DNA of 64,000 nucleotides, from NCBI GenBank assembly GCA_020831895.1, contig JAFIFS010000067.1, positions 1 to 64,000 on the forward strand, in the 5' to 3' direction. Shown here in pieces: positions 50,920 to 60,331 of this stretch (within the stretch, counting starts at the first letter, position 1; each line of letters starts with the position of its first letter). The notes beneath the pieces are model-generated. The model saw only the letters and a program-made list of their open reading frames with translations, did no database searches and was not told the origin of the DNA. Source of the stretch: Chromatiales bacterium. GTDB taxonomy: Bacteria > Pseudomonadota > Gammaproteobacteria > Steroidobacterales > GCA-2729495. The translations under genes and the position numbers were made by a program.

Positions 50920-53129
50920 GGCGCCGCACCAACACGATACTGACGATGGGCGCCGTCATGCTCGGCATCACGGCCCTGACGCTGCTTGCCCAGACTGCGC
51001 GCAATCCTGCCGAGTTCGGCGAGGTCCAGTTCGCGATCCTCGTGGCCAATGCCTTGGGTGTCCTGGTCCTGCTGCTGCTGATCGTCGCCAACCTGTTCCG
51101 CCTGCTGCGCGAGTATTGGCGACGCGAGCCCGGGGTGCGCCTCAAGGCCCGGATGGTCGGTACGCTGGTGGCCCTGTCGGTGCTGCCGCTGCTCGTCGTG
51201 TATGTATTCGCCGTCGACTTCCTCGGTCGCGGCGTCGATGCGTGGTTCGATGCCGAGCTCGAGCAGGAAATGAACGAGGCGCTGCGGCTCAGTCGCGCGG
51301 CACTCGATGTCGAGCTGAGGTCCCGATTTGCGGACACTCGCCAGCTCGGCCAGGAGCTGCGCGGCGTGTCTGATGCCCAGCTTGGCGCAAGCCTGAATGC
51401 GATGCGTGCCCGCACTGGCGCCTCGGAGCTGACGCTGTTCGGCGAAAGCACGCGGGTCCTTGCGAGCAGCACTGACGCACCGGCCGGCGTGCTCCAGGTG
51501 CTTCCGCCTGACGATGTGTTGCTCCAGGCCCGCCAGACGGGCAGCTACCTTGCGCTCGAGCCGTTGACAGAGGGCTATCAGGTGCGTGCCCTGGTGTCTT
51601 TTCCGCGGGATCCTTCGCGGCTGGATCAGGACGTGCTGCAGGCCGTTTATCCCGTGGGTGAACGGCTGTGGCGCCTCGCAGATGCGGTACAGGCCACCTA
51701 CACCGAGTACGCCGAGCTGCGCTACCTGCGGGGCCCGCTCAATACTGCCTCGGTGCTGACCCTGACGCTCGTGTTGCTGTTGTCGATGCTGGCGGCGGTA
51801 TTCGGCGCCTTCTTTTTCACGCGCAGACTGCTGGCGCCGCTGGACTCGCTCGTCTCCGGGACCCGCGCGGTGGCCGCCGGTGACTTCGACACCCGCCTGC
51901 CGGCTACCTCGGCGGACGAGGTCGGCTTCCTGATCCGCTCATTCAATGAAATGATCGACCGGCTGCGCCGGGCGCGCGAGGACAGTTTCACCAGCCAGCG
52001 GCAGCTGGAGAGCGAACGGGCCAACCTCGCGACGATCCTGGCCCGCCTGACTGCGGGCGTCATCGCGCTGGACGAGCAGGGCCGCATCCGGATCGCCAAT
52101 GCTGCCGCGGGCGCAATACTCCAGGCCGAGCTGCCTGCCGCCGGCGGGCAGGCGCTGGACGCGCTGGCAGCGGCCGACAGCCTGCTCGGTCAGTTCCATG
52201 CGGCCTGCATGCGCCAGTTCGCCGCGGGCCAGGACGAGTGGCAGGAGCAGCTGGTCCTGCGCACACAGGGCGGTGCGCGCCGTATCCTGAACTGTGTCAG
52301 CACGCTGTTGCCGGCAGACACGCACTCGACCGGCGGCAGGCTGCTGGTATTCGACGACATCACCTCGCTGGTCCAGGCGCAGCGCGACGCAGCCTGGGGC
52401 GAGGTTGCCCGGCGCCTGGCTCACGAGATAAAGAACCCGCTGACGCCGATACGGCTGGCGGCCGAGCGTATTCGCCGCCGCTACCTGCCCGGCATGCCGG
52501 CCGAGGAGGCACAGGTGCTCGACCGGTCGACACACACGATCGTGCAGCAGGTCGAGGCCATGCGCGACATGGTGAACGCGTTCAGCGACTATGCACGCGC
52601 CCCGCAGATGCGGGTCGCCAGCGTGGACCTGAACCAGCTGGTCCGCGAGGTCGCATGGCTTTACCGCGTGCAGGACAGCCAGCCCACCGTCACGCTCAGC
52701 CTGGACAAGCGCCTCGGCGAGATACCTGCCGACCAGGTGAGGCTGCGCCAGCTGTTGCACAACCTGATCCGGAATGCGCTGGAGGCGCAGGACCCGCAGC
52801 AGGCCGGGGCCAGCGTGCTCGTCGAGACGGGTCTGGTCGAGGTCAATGGACGCGAGATGGCCCGCATCGCTGTCACGGACAATGGCCCAGGTATCGACCC
52901 CGTGGCCTTGCCACAGATATTCGAGCCTTACGTGACGACCAAGAAGAAAGGGACGGGTCTGGGCCTCGCCATCGTCAAGCGGCTGGTCGAGGAGCACGGG
53001 GGCAGTGTGCAGGCGGAGAACCTGCCGGCAGGTGGTGCGCGCATCACGCTACACTTGCCCCTGCGCGGCCCGCAGCGGGAAAACGAGGCGCCGCCGGGCA
53101 GCCATGAGGGCTTGAGGGAACGCGTATGA
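50901..53129 (+). CDS. ntrY: NtrY-like sensor histidine kinase
   Basis: A 742-residue membrane kinase. Membrane segments lie at about residues 15-37, 43-65, 83-105 and 283-308, with a periplasmic sensor region between the last two. HAMP (about 310-365), PAS (about 375-485), HisKA with RRLAHEIKNPLTPIRLAAER (phospho-His) and HATPase_c with NALEAQ, DNGPGIDP and GTGLGLAIVKRLVEEHGG follow. It pairs with the downstream response regulator, which overlaps its last 4 bases. The NtrY type has been tied to nitrogen, redox and envelope control in other proteobacteria. ATG 50901 overlaps the DUF4390 gene. Confidence 0.95.
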   Translation: MDLKRLRRRTNTILTMGAVMLGITALTLLAQTARNPAEFGEVQFAILVANALGVLVLLLLIVANLFRLLREYWRREPGVRLKARMVGTLVALSVLPLLVVYVFAVDFLGRGVDAWFDAELEQEMNEALRLSRAALDVELRSRFADTRQLGQELRGVSDAQLGASLNAMRARTGASELTLFGESTRVLASSTDAPAGVLQVLPPDDVLLQARQTGSYLALEPLTEGYQVRALVSFPRDPSRLDQDVLQAVYPVGERLWRLADAVQATYTEYAELRYLRGPLNTASVLTLTLVLLLSMLAAVFGAFFFTRRLLAPLDSLVSGTRAVAAGDFDTRLPATSADEVGFLIRSFNEMIDRLRRAREDSFTSQRQLESERANLATILARLTAGVIALDEQGRIRIANAAAGAILQAELPAAGGQALDALAAADSLLGQFHAACMRQFAAGQDEWQEQLVLRTQGGARRILNCVSTLLPADTHSTGGRLLVFDDITSLVQAQRDAAWGEVARRLAHEIKNPLTPIRLAAERIRRRYLPGMPAEEAQVLDRSTHTIVQQVEAMRDMVNAFSDYARAPQMRVASVDLNQLVREVAWLYRVQDSQPTVTLSLDKRLGEIPADQVRLRQLLHNLIRNALEAQDPQQAGASVLVETGLVEVNGREMARIAVTDNGPGIDPVALPQIFEPYVTTKKKGTGLGLAIVKRLVEEHGGSVQAENLPAGGARITLHLPLRGPQRENEAPPGSHEGLRERV

Positions 53130-54478
53130 CTGCAGCGAGCATCCTGGTCGTCGACGACGAGAGTGATATCCGCGAGACGATCGGCGAGATCCTGCGCGAG
53201 GAGGGCTATCAGGTCCAGGTCGCCGGGGATGGCCAGGAAGCCCGTCGCCGGGCGCGCGAGCAGCGTTTCGACCTGGTCTTCCTCGATATCTGGATGCCCG
53301 ACGTGGATGGCATATCGCTGCTGCGGGAGTGGTCCGAGCAGGGGGCGCTGCAGTGCCCCGTCGTGATCCTTTCGGGACATGGCACCGTCGAAACCGCGGT
53401 CGAGGCGACACGCCTGGGTGCGGTCGACTTCATCGAGAAGCCCATTTCGCTGGCACGTCTTCTGCGCACCGTGGAGAAAGCCCTGGAAGGGGGTGCAGCG
53501 GGCCGCACCACCACGCGCCGCGGGGCGATGCCGACGCTGCAGATGCCGGTTGGACGCAGCCAAAGCATGCGCGCACTGCATGCCGAACTGCAGCGTTTCG
53601 CCCAGCGCAGCGAGCCCCTGCTGCTGATCGGTGAGCCCGGAACCGCACGCAGCCTGCTTGCTGGCCAGTTGCATGCGGCGGGGCCACGCGCCGCCCGCCC
53701 GCTGGTCAACCTGGTGGCTGCGGCCGTTCCCGATGGGCAGGCCGCGGAGGTGCTCCTGGGTGGTGACCAGCCCGGCGTGCTGGAGCAGGCCAATGGCGGC
53801 ACATTGCTGATCCAGGAGGTTGCCGACCTCTGCCAGGATGCGCAGCGGCTGCTCTCCGGCACGCTTTCCCAAGGCAGCTTCGTCCGGCCGGGGAGCAGCG
53901 GACCCGTGCCCCTTGACCTGCGCCTGGTCAGCACCGCGCAGCCGGGCATCGACGTCGACCCGTCGCACCATGGCCTGCGCACCGATCTCTATGCGCAGCT
54001 GGCGGTGCTGCAGCTGAGCGTACCTCCGCTGCGTGAGCGTCCCGACGACATCAATGATCTGCTTCGTTTCTGGGTCGAGAAGCTGGTCGACGAGGAGCGC
54101 CTCGGGTTTCGTCGATTTGCCATGGCGGCGCAGAACCGGCTGCGCAACTATCCGTGGCCCGGCAACGTGCGCGAGATGGAAGCGCTGGTGCGCCGGCTGC
54201 TGGTCGCAGGTGGCGGCGAGGAGGTCAGCCTGGCTGAGCTCGAGAGGCACCTGAAGCCGGCTGCGCTGGTGCATGAACCGCTGGTCAAGCAGGACCTGCT
54301 TGCATTGCCGTTGCGCGAGGCCCGGGAACATTTCGAACGTGCCTACCTGACCGAGCAGCTGGCCCTGTGCGGAGGACGGGTGGGCCAGCTGGCCAAGCGT
54401 GTCGGTATGGAGCGCACGCACCTGTACCGGAAGCTGCGCTCGCTCGGCGTCGATTTCCGGTCCGCCGCGGAAGACTGA
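53126..54478 (+). CDS. ntrX: NtrX-like response regulator with degenerate AAA+ domain
   Basis: A 450-residue regulator: receiver domain (residues 1-120; phospho-Asp in LVFLDIWMPDVDG), a central domain of the sigma54-activator type (about 140-370), and a Fis-type helix-turn-helix (about 405-445, GGRVGQLAKRVGMERTHLYRK). The centre is altered. Walker A reads GEPGTARS at 169-176 instead of GESGTGKE. The GAFTGA loop is missing. Walker B reads GGTLLIQEV with Gln230 in place of the Asp. PPLRERPDDI and PWPGNVREME remain. It probably binds DNA on phosphorylation without ATP-driven sigma54 activation. Confidence 0.93.
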   Translation: MTAASILVVDDESDIRETIGEILREEGYQVQVAGDGQEARRRAREQRFDLVFLDIWMPDVDGISLLREWSEQGALQCPVVILSGHGTVETAVEATRLGAVDFIEKPISLARLLRTVEKALEGGAAGRTTTRRGAMPTLQMPVGRSQSMRALHAELQRFAQRSEPLLLIGEPGTARSLLAGQLHAAGPRAARPLVNLVAAAVPDGQAAEVLLGGDQPGVLEQANGGTLLIQEVADLCQDAQRLLSGTLSQGSFVRPGSSGPVPLDLRLVSTAQPGIDVDPSHHGLRTDLYAQLAVLQLSVPPLRERPDDINDLLRFWVEKLVDEERLGFRRFAMAAQNRLRNYPWPGNVREMEALVRRLLVAGGGEEVSLAELERHLKPAALVHEPLVKQDLLALPLREAREHFERAYLTEQLALCGGRVGQLAKRVGMERTHLYRKLRSLGVDFRSAAED

Positions 54479-54497
54479 GGGTGATGGAGCTTTGTAG

Positions 54498-55582
54498 GTG
54501 AGCGCCGGTCGCGAAAGCGGGCACGCAGCCCGGTACGCGCGCCAGGCGGGTGTGCTGCTTGCGAACACCGGCACGCCGGATCAGGCGGAGCCCCGCGCGG
54601 TGCGCCGCTTTCTCGCCGAGATGCTGGCCGACCCGCGCCTGGTGGAGCTGCCCCGCTGGCTCTGGCTGCCCGTTCTGCACGGGGTCGTGCTGCGGCTGCG
54701 CCCGCGACGCTCGGCAAAGGCGTATGCTGCAGTCTGGACGGCCGAGGGCTCGCCGTTGCTGGTCCATGCGCGAAGGTTGCGCGACCGCCTGGCGGCGCGG
54801 CTCGCCGATCAGTGTGACGGGCGGGTGCATGTCGAGCTCGGGATGAACTACGGCGGGCCGTCGATACGCGATGGACTGCGCCGGTTGCGCGATGCCGGGT
54901 GCACGCGGATGCTCGTCCTGCCCCTTTATCCCCAGTATGCGGCTGTCTCCACGGCTTCGGTCTTCGACCGGGTTGCCGCCGAACTGACCCAGTGGCGCGA
55001 CCTGCCGGAGCTGCGCCTCGTGCGCGACTATCACGACATGCCGGGCTACATCGATGCGATGGCTGCCAGCATCGAGGGCTGGTGGGAGAGGGAAGGGCGA
55101 GCCGACCACCTGCTGATGTCGTTCCACAGCATGCCCCGTGCCTACGTCGAGCGGGGAGATCCGTACCTGGAGCAGGTCCAGCGGAGCGCTCGGCTGCTGG
55201 CCGCGCGCCTGAACCTGCAGCCGGGGCAGTGGAGTGTCAGCTTCCAGTCACGTTTCGGGTTCCAGGAATGGCTCAGGCCCTATACCGACGATGCAGTGGC
55301 GGGTCTGGCGGGGGGCGGGCCCCCCGCCGCTTGGCTGTTGTCTGCCCGGGGTTCTCCCTGGACTGCCTGGAGTCACTGGAGGAAGTCGCGATCGGCCTGC
55401 GCGGCCAGTTCAGCCGTCATGGTGGCGAGACGCTCGAGTACATCCCGGCACTGAACGACAGCAACGCGCATGTCGATTGCCTGACGGAGCTCGTCAGGCG
55501 TCATCTTTCCGGATGGGTGGAGCCCCGGGCCCGGCCGTCGCACGGCAACGTGACGCCGTTCACCCGTACCGGGCACGGCTGA
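54498..55582 (+). CDS. hemH: Ferrochelatase, interrupted by a -1 frameshift
   Basis: Inserts Fe2+ into protoporphyrin IX in the last step of heme synthesis. From GTG 54498 (GGAG 8 bases upstream) the frame gives a clear ferrochelatase: GVLLANTGTPDQAEP, RSAKAYAAVWTAEGSPL, ELGMNYGGPSI, the active-site His210 in SFHSMPRAY, and SFQSRFGFQEWLRPYTDD. That frame then turns to nonsense and ends at 55454. The conserved end, VVCPGFSLDCLESLEE to LEYIPALNDSNAH, continues one frame back and stops at 55582. The switch falls at 55310-55325, where a G6 run and a C6 run lie close together. The joined protein would be about 361 residues. A one-base loss in the sequence or a genuine shift would both explain it. 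Confidence 0.85.
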
Positions 55583-55586
55583 GCGC

Positions 55587-56147
55587 TCAGTCTCCGACAC
55601 GCTGCACGAATACGTCGATCTGCTCGCGGCTCAGGCGTTCGCGCACCCGCTCGACTTCCGCAGTATCACGCAGCGGCCCGATACGCACACGATGCATCTC
55701 GCTGCCCTCGAGCGTGACTGACTCTATGCTGGCCTGGATACCCAGCATCGCCAGGCGTGCCTTGACGCCATCGGCATCCGCATGGCGCCGGAACGACCCT
55801 GCCTGCAGCATGTACTGTCCTGATGGCGGCGCCGCCGCTGCAGGGGGTGGTGCCCGCCGCTCTTCGGCCCGGCCGGGGACAACAACCTCCTGCCTGGGCA
55901 GAAGGTCGTAGAACTGGAAACGTTCACGCAGTGGGTCCGGTGCCTCGGGCTCGACCGGGCTGACTGGTAGCGGCGTTGCTGGAGCAACCGGGGCCGCCGG
56001 GGCCATGGCGGGTGCCTGAGACTCCATGCGCAGCCATAGCAGGGCCGCCAGCAGCAGCCCGGTGACCAGGCCGGCTGCGAGCCATGTCATCCCGGAACCA
56101 CCCCTGGCCTTTCTCCGCCGGCTCCTGCTTCGCCTGCTTCGTGCCAT
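55587..56147 (-). CDS. SPOR domain-containing membrane protein (FtsN-like)
   Basis: A 186-residue bitopic protein: a strongly basic cytoplasmic N-terminus (RSRRSRSRRRKARGG), one membrane helix (about residues 20-40), a Pro/Ala-rich periplasmic linker (about 45-110) and a C-terminal SPOR domain (about 112-185; YMLQAGSFRRHADADGVKARL to RVRIGPLRDTAEVERVRERL). SPOR domains bind denuded septal peptidoglycan, so a cell-division role like FtsN is likely. It lies 42 bases after argS on the same strand, a common arrangement. Confidence 0.92.
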   Translation of the reverse strand: MARSRRSRSRRRKARGGSGMTWLAAGLVTGLLLAALLWLRMESQAPAMAPAAPVAPATPLPVSPVEPEAPDPLRERFQFYDLLPRQEVVVPGRAEERRAPPPAAAAPPSGQYMLQAGSFRRHADADGVKARLAMLGIQASIESVTLEGSEMHRVRIGPLRDTAEVERVRERLSREQIDVFVQRVGD

Positions 56148-56189
56148 CAGTTCGTGCCGGCTGCCGTAACCGGGTCTCGGGGTCTCATG

Positions 56190-57938
56190 CTACATCCTGT
56201 CCAGCGGACGGATGCCCAGCAGCCGCAACCCGCCTGCCAGAACCGCCTGCGTGGCGCCCAGCAGCGCGAGCCGCGCACGTTCCAGTCCGGGGCCGGTACC
56301 CAGTACCTTGTGCCGGTTGTAGAAGGTATTTACCAGGCTGCACAGCGCATAAAGATAGTTTGCCAGCTCGAAGGGTTCACGGTGCACGCAGGCACGTTCC
56401 AGGGTGTCGGCATAGGCCCGCAGGTGCAGCACCAGCTGCCATTCCTCCTCGTTTTCGAGCAGCGGCGCGATCTCCGCCAGGTCGCCCGACGCGACCTGTC
56501 CTGTCTTGCGGAAGATCCCGCCGATGCGTGCGTGCGTGTACTGCAGGTAGGGCCCGGTGTTGCCCTCGAACTGCAGCACCGTGTTCCAGTCGAAGCTGAT
56601 GTCGCTCATGCGCCGTGACGAGACGTCGAAGTACAGCAGGGCTGCCTGGCCCACCGCCTCGCTGACCTCGTCGAGGTCGGCACCCAGCAGCTCGGGAAAG
56701 CCCTGGGGATTCTGTGCCGCCTTCTGGGTGCGCACGCGCCTGGCCCGGTCCCGGGCCTCATCCAGCACGTCGGACAGCCAGACCGCCTCCCCCTTCCGCG
56801 TGGACATGCCGCGCACGAAGCCGAAGCTGATGTTCTCGCAGCGCTGCGCCCAGTTTTCGCGCCAGCCCTCCGCCTCGGCCAGCTTCCCGAGCGCAGCGAA
56901 AACCTGGGCGAAGTGGTCCTCCTGCCGGGAAGCCACGTAGATGTTGGCAACGAAACCATGGCGCTCGAAGCGGTCCAGTGCCTCGGCGCAGTCGCGGGCA
57001 GCATAGGTGGAGGCCCCATCGGACTTCTGCAGCATGCAGGGTGCGATTTCCCGGCCGATCACGTCTGATACCTCGACCACCAGCGCGCCTTCCGACTGCA
57101 CCGCGACACCGGCCCGCTGGAAACGCTCGATGATCGGCCTGACCTGCGGGTTGATGGCGGCCTCTCCGTCGTAGCTGTCGAAGCTGACACCGAGCCGGCG
57201 ATAGGTGTCCATGAAGCCCGCCAGCGACAGTTCGCGGAAGCGTGCCCACAGTGCCCGTATGTCCGGGTCCCCCTGCTCCAGTCGCCGGAAGAGCTCTCGT
57301 GCCTGTTCGCGCACGCCCGGATCGCCCTCACTTTCCTGGTAGGCGCGGATGTAGAGGCTTACCAGGTAGTCGATGGCGCCTTTCTCCAGCGCCCACTCGT
57401 CACCCCAGCGCTGCCAGGCATAGATAACGAAACCAAACTGCGTGCCCCAGTCGCCCAGGTAGTTCTTCCGGAAGACCCGATAACCCATGTGCTCGAGCAG
57501 GCGGCCCAGGATCGCACCCAGGTTGGTCGAGCGCAGGTGCCCGAAATGAAAGGGCTTGGCAATGTTCGGTGCGGAGAAGTCCAGCACGACCACTCCGCCA
57601 CGGCCGAGGTCACGCCGGCCGTAGGCCCCGGGGTCTGCCAGCACGTCCCCGAGAACGCTGGCTGTCACTGCCGGGCGGTTCAGCCGGATATTCAGGTAGG
57701 GACCAGCCGCCTCGGCACCGGCGATGACCTCATCCGGCTCCAGCTTGCCGGCCAGCGAGGCGGCGATCTGCTGGGGCGAGCGACGCAGGCTGCGCGCAAA
57801 GCCAAAGCAGGGCAGGGCGAGGTCACCGTGTGCCGGGGTCGGCGGCCGGACCAGGGCGCCGGCCAGCGTTCCCGTCTGATCCGGGGGCAGTTCCAGCGCC
57901 GGGCACAGGCGCCGGGCGATATGCAGTTCGATGTCCAT
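56190..57938 (-). CDS. argS: Arginyl-tRNA synthetase
   Basis: A 582-residue class I synthetase. It has the N-terminal tRNA-recognition domain (about residues 1-90), the Rossmann core with FSAPNIAKPFHFGHLRST (HIGH-type signature HFGH) and YLGDWGTQFG, and the degenerate KMSK region as MSTRKGEAVWLSDVL. The C-terminal anticodon-binding DALR domain is at about 460-582 (YTHARIGGIFRK). Length fits the family. It lies between priA and the SPOR gene on the minus strand, probably one transcription unit. Confidence 0.97.
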   Translation of the reverse strand: MDIELHIARRLCPALELPPDQTGTLAGALVRPPTPAHGDLALPCFGFARSLRRSPQQIAASLAGKLEPDEVIAGAEAAGPYLNIRLNRPAVTASVLGDVLADPGAYGRRDLGRGGVVVLDFSAPNIAKPFHFGHLRSTNLGAILGRLLEHMGYRVFRKNYLGDWGTQFGFVIYAWQRWGDEWALEKGAIDYLVSLYIRAYQESEGDPGVREQARELFRRLEQGDPDIRALWARFRELSLAGFMDTYRRLGVSFDSYDGEAAINPQVRPIIERFQRAGVAVQSEGALVVEVSDVIGREIAPCMLQKSDGASTYAARDCAEALDRFERHGFVANIYVASRQEDHFAQVFAALGKLAEAEGWRENWAQRCENISFGFVRGMSTRKGEAVWLSDVLDEARDRARRVRTQKAAQNPQGFPELLGADLDEVSEAVGQAALLYFDVSSRRMSDISFDWNTVLQFEGNTGPYLQYTHARIGGIFRKTGQVASGDLAEIAPLLENEEEWQLVLHLRAYADTLERACVHREPFELANYLYALCSLVNTFYNRHKVLGTGPGLERARLALLGATQAVLAGGLRLLGIRPLDRM

Positions 57939-58000
57939 GCTGGTGGGTCGTAGCGGGGAGGCGGGCCGGGTTGGCGGGCGAATTCTAGCAGGCTGCGGGC

Positions 58001-60208
58001 TCAGGCCAGCTCCAGCGGATCCACGTCGAGGCTCCAGCGCACCCTGCGGGCGCCGACAAGAGACTCGAGACGGTCCCGCCAGGCGGGCAGGAACTGCTGC
58101 AGCGTCGTCCGCTCAGCTGCTCGCAGCAGCAGCTGCCCGCGATACAGGCCCGACCGGCGCTCCATCTGCGCCGGCGCCGGCCCCAGCAGGCTGATTCCCG
58201 CTGGCTGGTTCGCCGCGGTTCGAGCCTGCGCCAGGAAACCGAAGGTCGCTGTCCTGTCTCGTGCCTCGGCGCGTAGCAGGCACAGGCTGGAGCTCGGGGG
58301 CCAGCCTGCGGCCCGTCGTTCCTCGAGCGCCAGTTCGGCAAAGCGGCCGTATCCGCTGGCCAGCAGCGTGTGCAGCAGCGGGTGGTTCGGGAAGCAGGTC
58401 TGCACCAGCACCTCGCCGGGACGATCGGCCCGGCCGGCCCGGCCGGCGACCTGCACCAGCGCCTGGGCCAGCCGCTCGCTGCTGCGAAAGTCGGTGCCGA
58501 ACAGACCCTGGTCGGTATCCAGTACGCCGACCAGCGTGACCCGCGGGAAGTCGTGACCCTTGGACACCATCTGTGTCCCGACCAGGATCCGCGCCTCGGC
58601 ACTGCGGACCCGCGCCAGCCGCCGGTCCAGTTCGCCGCGTCGGCGCGTCGTATCGCGATCTATGCGTTCGGCCGGCCAGTCCGGAAATTCCTCAGCCAGC
58701 ACCTGCTCCAGCCGCTCGGTGCCCTGCCCCATTGGCTTGAGCGGGCCGCTGCACTCCGGGCAGTGCTGCACCAGGGCCGCCTCGTTGCCGCAGTGATGGC
58801 AGACCAGCCGCCCCCGCGCGTGGTGCACGACCATCCGCGAGTCGCAGCGCCTGCACCCGGCCACCCAGCCACATCCGGGGCATAGCAGCACCGGCGCGAA
58901 ACCACGCCGGTTCAGGTACAGCAGCACCTGCCCGTCGGCGGCAAGGTGGCGGTGCATCGCCTCGCGCAGCGCGAGGCTGAGCCCGCCATGCTGCCTCTCG
59001 CTGCGCAGATCGACCAGGCGCACACGCGGGCTGCTCGCCCCGCCGGCACGCGCCGGAAGCACGAGCCTCCCGTAGCGCCCGCTGCGACAGTTTTCCAGCG
59101 ATTCCAGCGATGGGGTGGCCGAACCCAGGACGACAGGCAGCCCGTGCTGGCGGCCGCGCCAGACGGCGAGATCCCGGGCCGAATAGCGAAACCCTTCGTG
59201 CTGCTTGTAGGAGGCATCGTGCTCCTCATCAACCACCAGCAGCCCGGGTGCCGCGAGCGGTGCGAACACCGCGGAGCGGGTCCCGATCACGACCGAGGCG
59301 CGGCCATCGCGCGCTGCGGCCCAGTTGCGCAGGCGTTCACCATCGGCAAGGCCCGAATGCAGCTCGACGACGGCCGTGCCCAGGCGGCTGCGAAAACGTG
59401 CGAGCAGCTGCGGCGTGAGTGCAATCTCCGGCACCAGTACCAGCGCCTGGCGGCCACAGGCGATCACCTGTTCCATGCAGGCGAGGTACACCTCGGTCTT
59501 GCCGCTGCCGGTGATCCCGTCCAGCAGGTGGCAGGCAAAGCCCGGCCGCGCGAGGATCGCACGGGCTGCCGCCTGCTGCGACTCGTTGAGCGGTGGCCCC
59601 GGCTTGGGCTGCCCCCCCGGGGCCAGGGGCTCGTCATTTACGGGCTGTTCAATCGGCTCGACCAACCCACGGCCCTCAAGCGCCCTGAGCGCGCGGCGGA
59701 AGTCGCGGCCCGCGTCCGCCAGCACCTCTGCTCCGAGGCCTGCGGGCGCAGCCAGGATCCGGCGCATCAGCTCTGCCTGGAGCGGCGCGCGCGCAAGCTG
59801 GCTGGCCAGCTCTGTCTTGTCCGGCAGCCTTGCGGCCGGGCGGTAGACCCGCCTGTGAGCGACAGCTGTGCCGCCAGTCCGCAGCCCGCCAGGGAGCGCC
59901 GAGGCAAACACCTCACCGACCGGATGCTGGTAATACCGGGCGGCGAACAGCAGCAGTTCGCGCAGGTCATCGGGAACCAGGGGGGCCTCGTCCAGGATCT
60001 CGCAGGCGGCTCGAAGGCGCTCCGGCATCGCGGCCGGCCGGTTATGTACCGCCGTGATGACGCCGATCCGCGTGCTCCGGCCAAAAGGCACGCGGACGCG
60101 TTGTCCCGGCTGCGCGGGCTTCGCTGCAGTCGGCGGTGGCAGGTAATCGAACGTGCGATGCACCGGAACAGGCACGGCGACCGCAAGCAGCCTGGGCCGG
60201 TCGGTCAC
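58001..60208 (-). CDS. priA: Primosomal replication protein N' (helicase PriA)
   Basis: A 735-residue superfamily-2 helicase that reloads the replisome at stalled forks. The N-terminal 3'-DNA-binding domain begins LLAVAVPVPVHRTFDYLPP. Walker A is DGITGSGKTEVYL and the DEAH-type box is VVDEEHDASYKQ. The zinc region has paired cysteines (LLCPGCGWVAGCRRC, VCHHCGNEA, QHCPECSG). GTG 60208 gives the E. coli-like length (732) and has GGAG six bases upstream. The frame stays open to 60277 but that part overlaps DnaA-box-like sites and is unconserved. Confidence 0.96.
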   Translation of the reverse strand: MTDRPRLLAVAVPVPVHRTFDYLPPPTAAKPAQPGQRVRVPFGRSTRIGVITAVHNRPAAMPERLRAACEILDEAPLVPDDLRELLLFAARYYQHPVGEVFASALPGGLRTGGTAVAHRRVYRPAARLPDKTELASQLARAPLQAELMRRILAAPAGLGAEVLADAGRDFRRALRALEGRGLVEPIEQPVNDEPLAPGGQPKPGPPLNESQQAAARAILARPGFACHLLDGITGSGKTEVYLACMEQVIACGRQALVLVPEIALTPQLLARFRSRLGTAVVELHSGLADGERLRNWAAARDGRASVVIGTRSAVFAPLAAPGLLVVDEEHDASYKQHEGFRYSARDLAVWRGRQHGLPVVLGSATPSLESLENCRSGRYGRLVLPARAGGASSPRVRLVDLRSERQHGGLSLALREAMHRHLAADGQVLLYLNRRGFAPVLLCPGCGWVAGCRRCDSRMVVHHARGRLVCHHCGNEAALVQHCPECSGPLKPMGQGTERLEQVLAEEFPDWPAERIDRDTTRRRGELDRRLARVRSAEARILVGTQMVSKGHDFPRVTLVGVLDTDQGLFGTDFRSSERLAQALVQVAGRAGRADRPGEVLVQTCFPNHPLLHTLLASGYGRFAELALEERRAAGWPPSSSLCLLRAEARDRTATFGFLAQARTAANQPAGISLLGPAPAQMERRSGLYRGQLLLRAAERTTLQQFLPAWRDRLESLVGARRVRWSLDVDPLELA

Positions 60209-60231
60209 GCGGCGCTCCGGCGTCGCCGGCT

Positions 60232-60266
60232 TTGTCCACAGATTCTGTGGATAACTCTGTGGACAG
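60232..60266. promoter_or_regulatory. Cluster of three DnaA-box-like 9-mers upstream of priA
   Basis: TTGTCCACA (60232-60240), TGTGGATAA (60246-60254, the reverse complement of the consensus DnaA box TTATCCACA) and TGTGGACAG (60258-60266) lie within 35 bp, 24 bases before the priA start. The middle site is a perfect consensus; the others deviate by one or two bases. DnaA control of priA is the simplest reading. Confidence 0.55.
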
Positions 60267-60331
60267 AATGGGGCCAAAGGTCCACAAGCCGCGCCGCGCG
60301 GGCACCTGTCACAGTTTGGTCAAAAAGTGGC

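Noticed and set aside
54498-55454. Taking the 318-codon frame as a complete short ferrochelatase
   Set aside because: Its last 40 or so residues are unlike any ferrochelatase, while the conserved end is found intact in the -1 frame.
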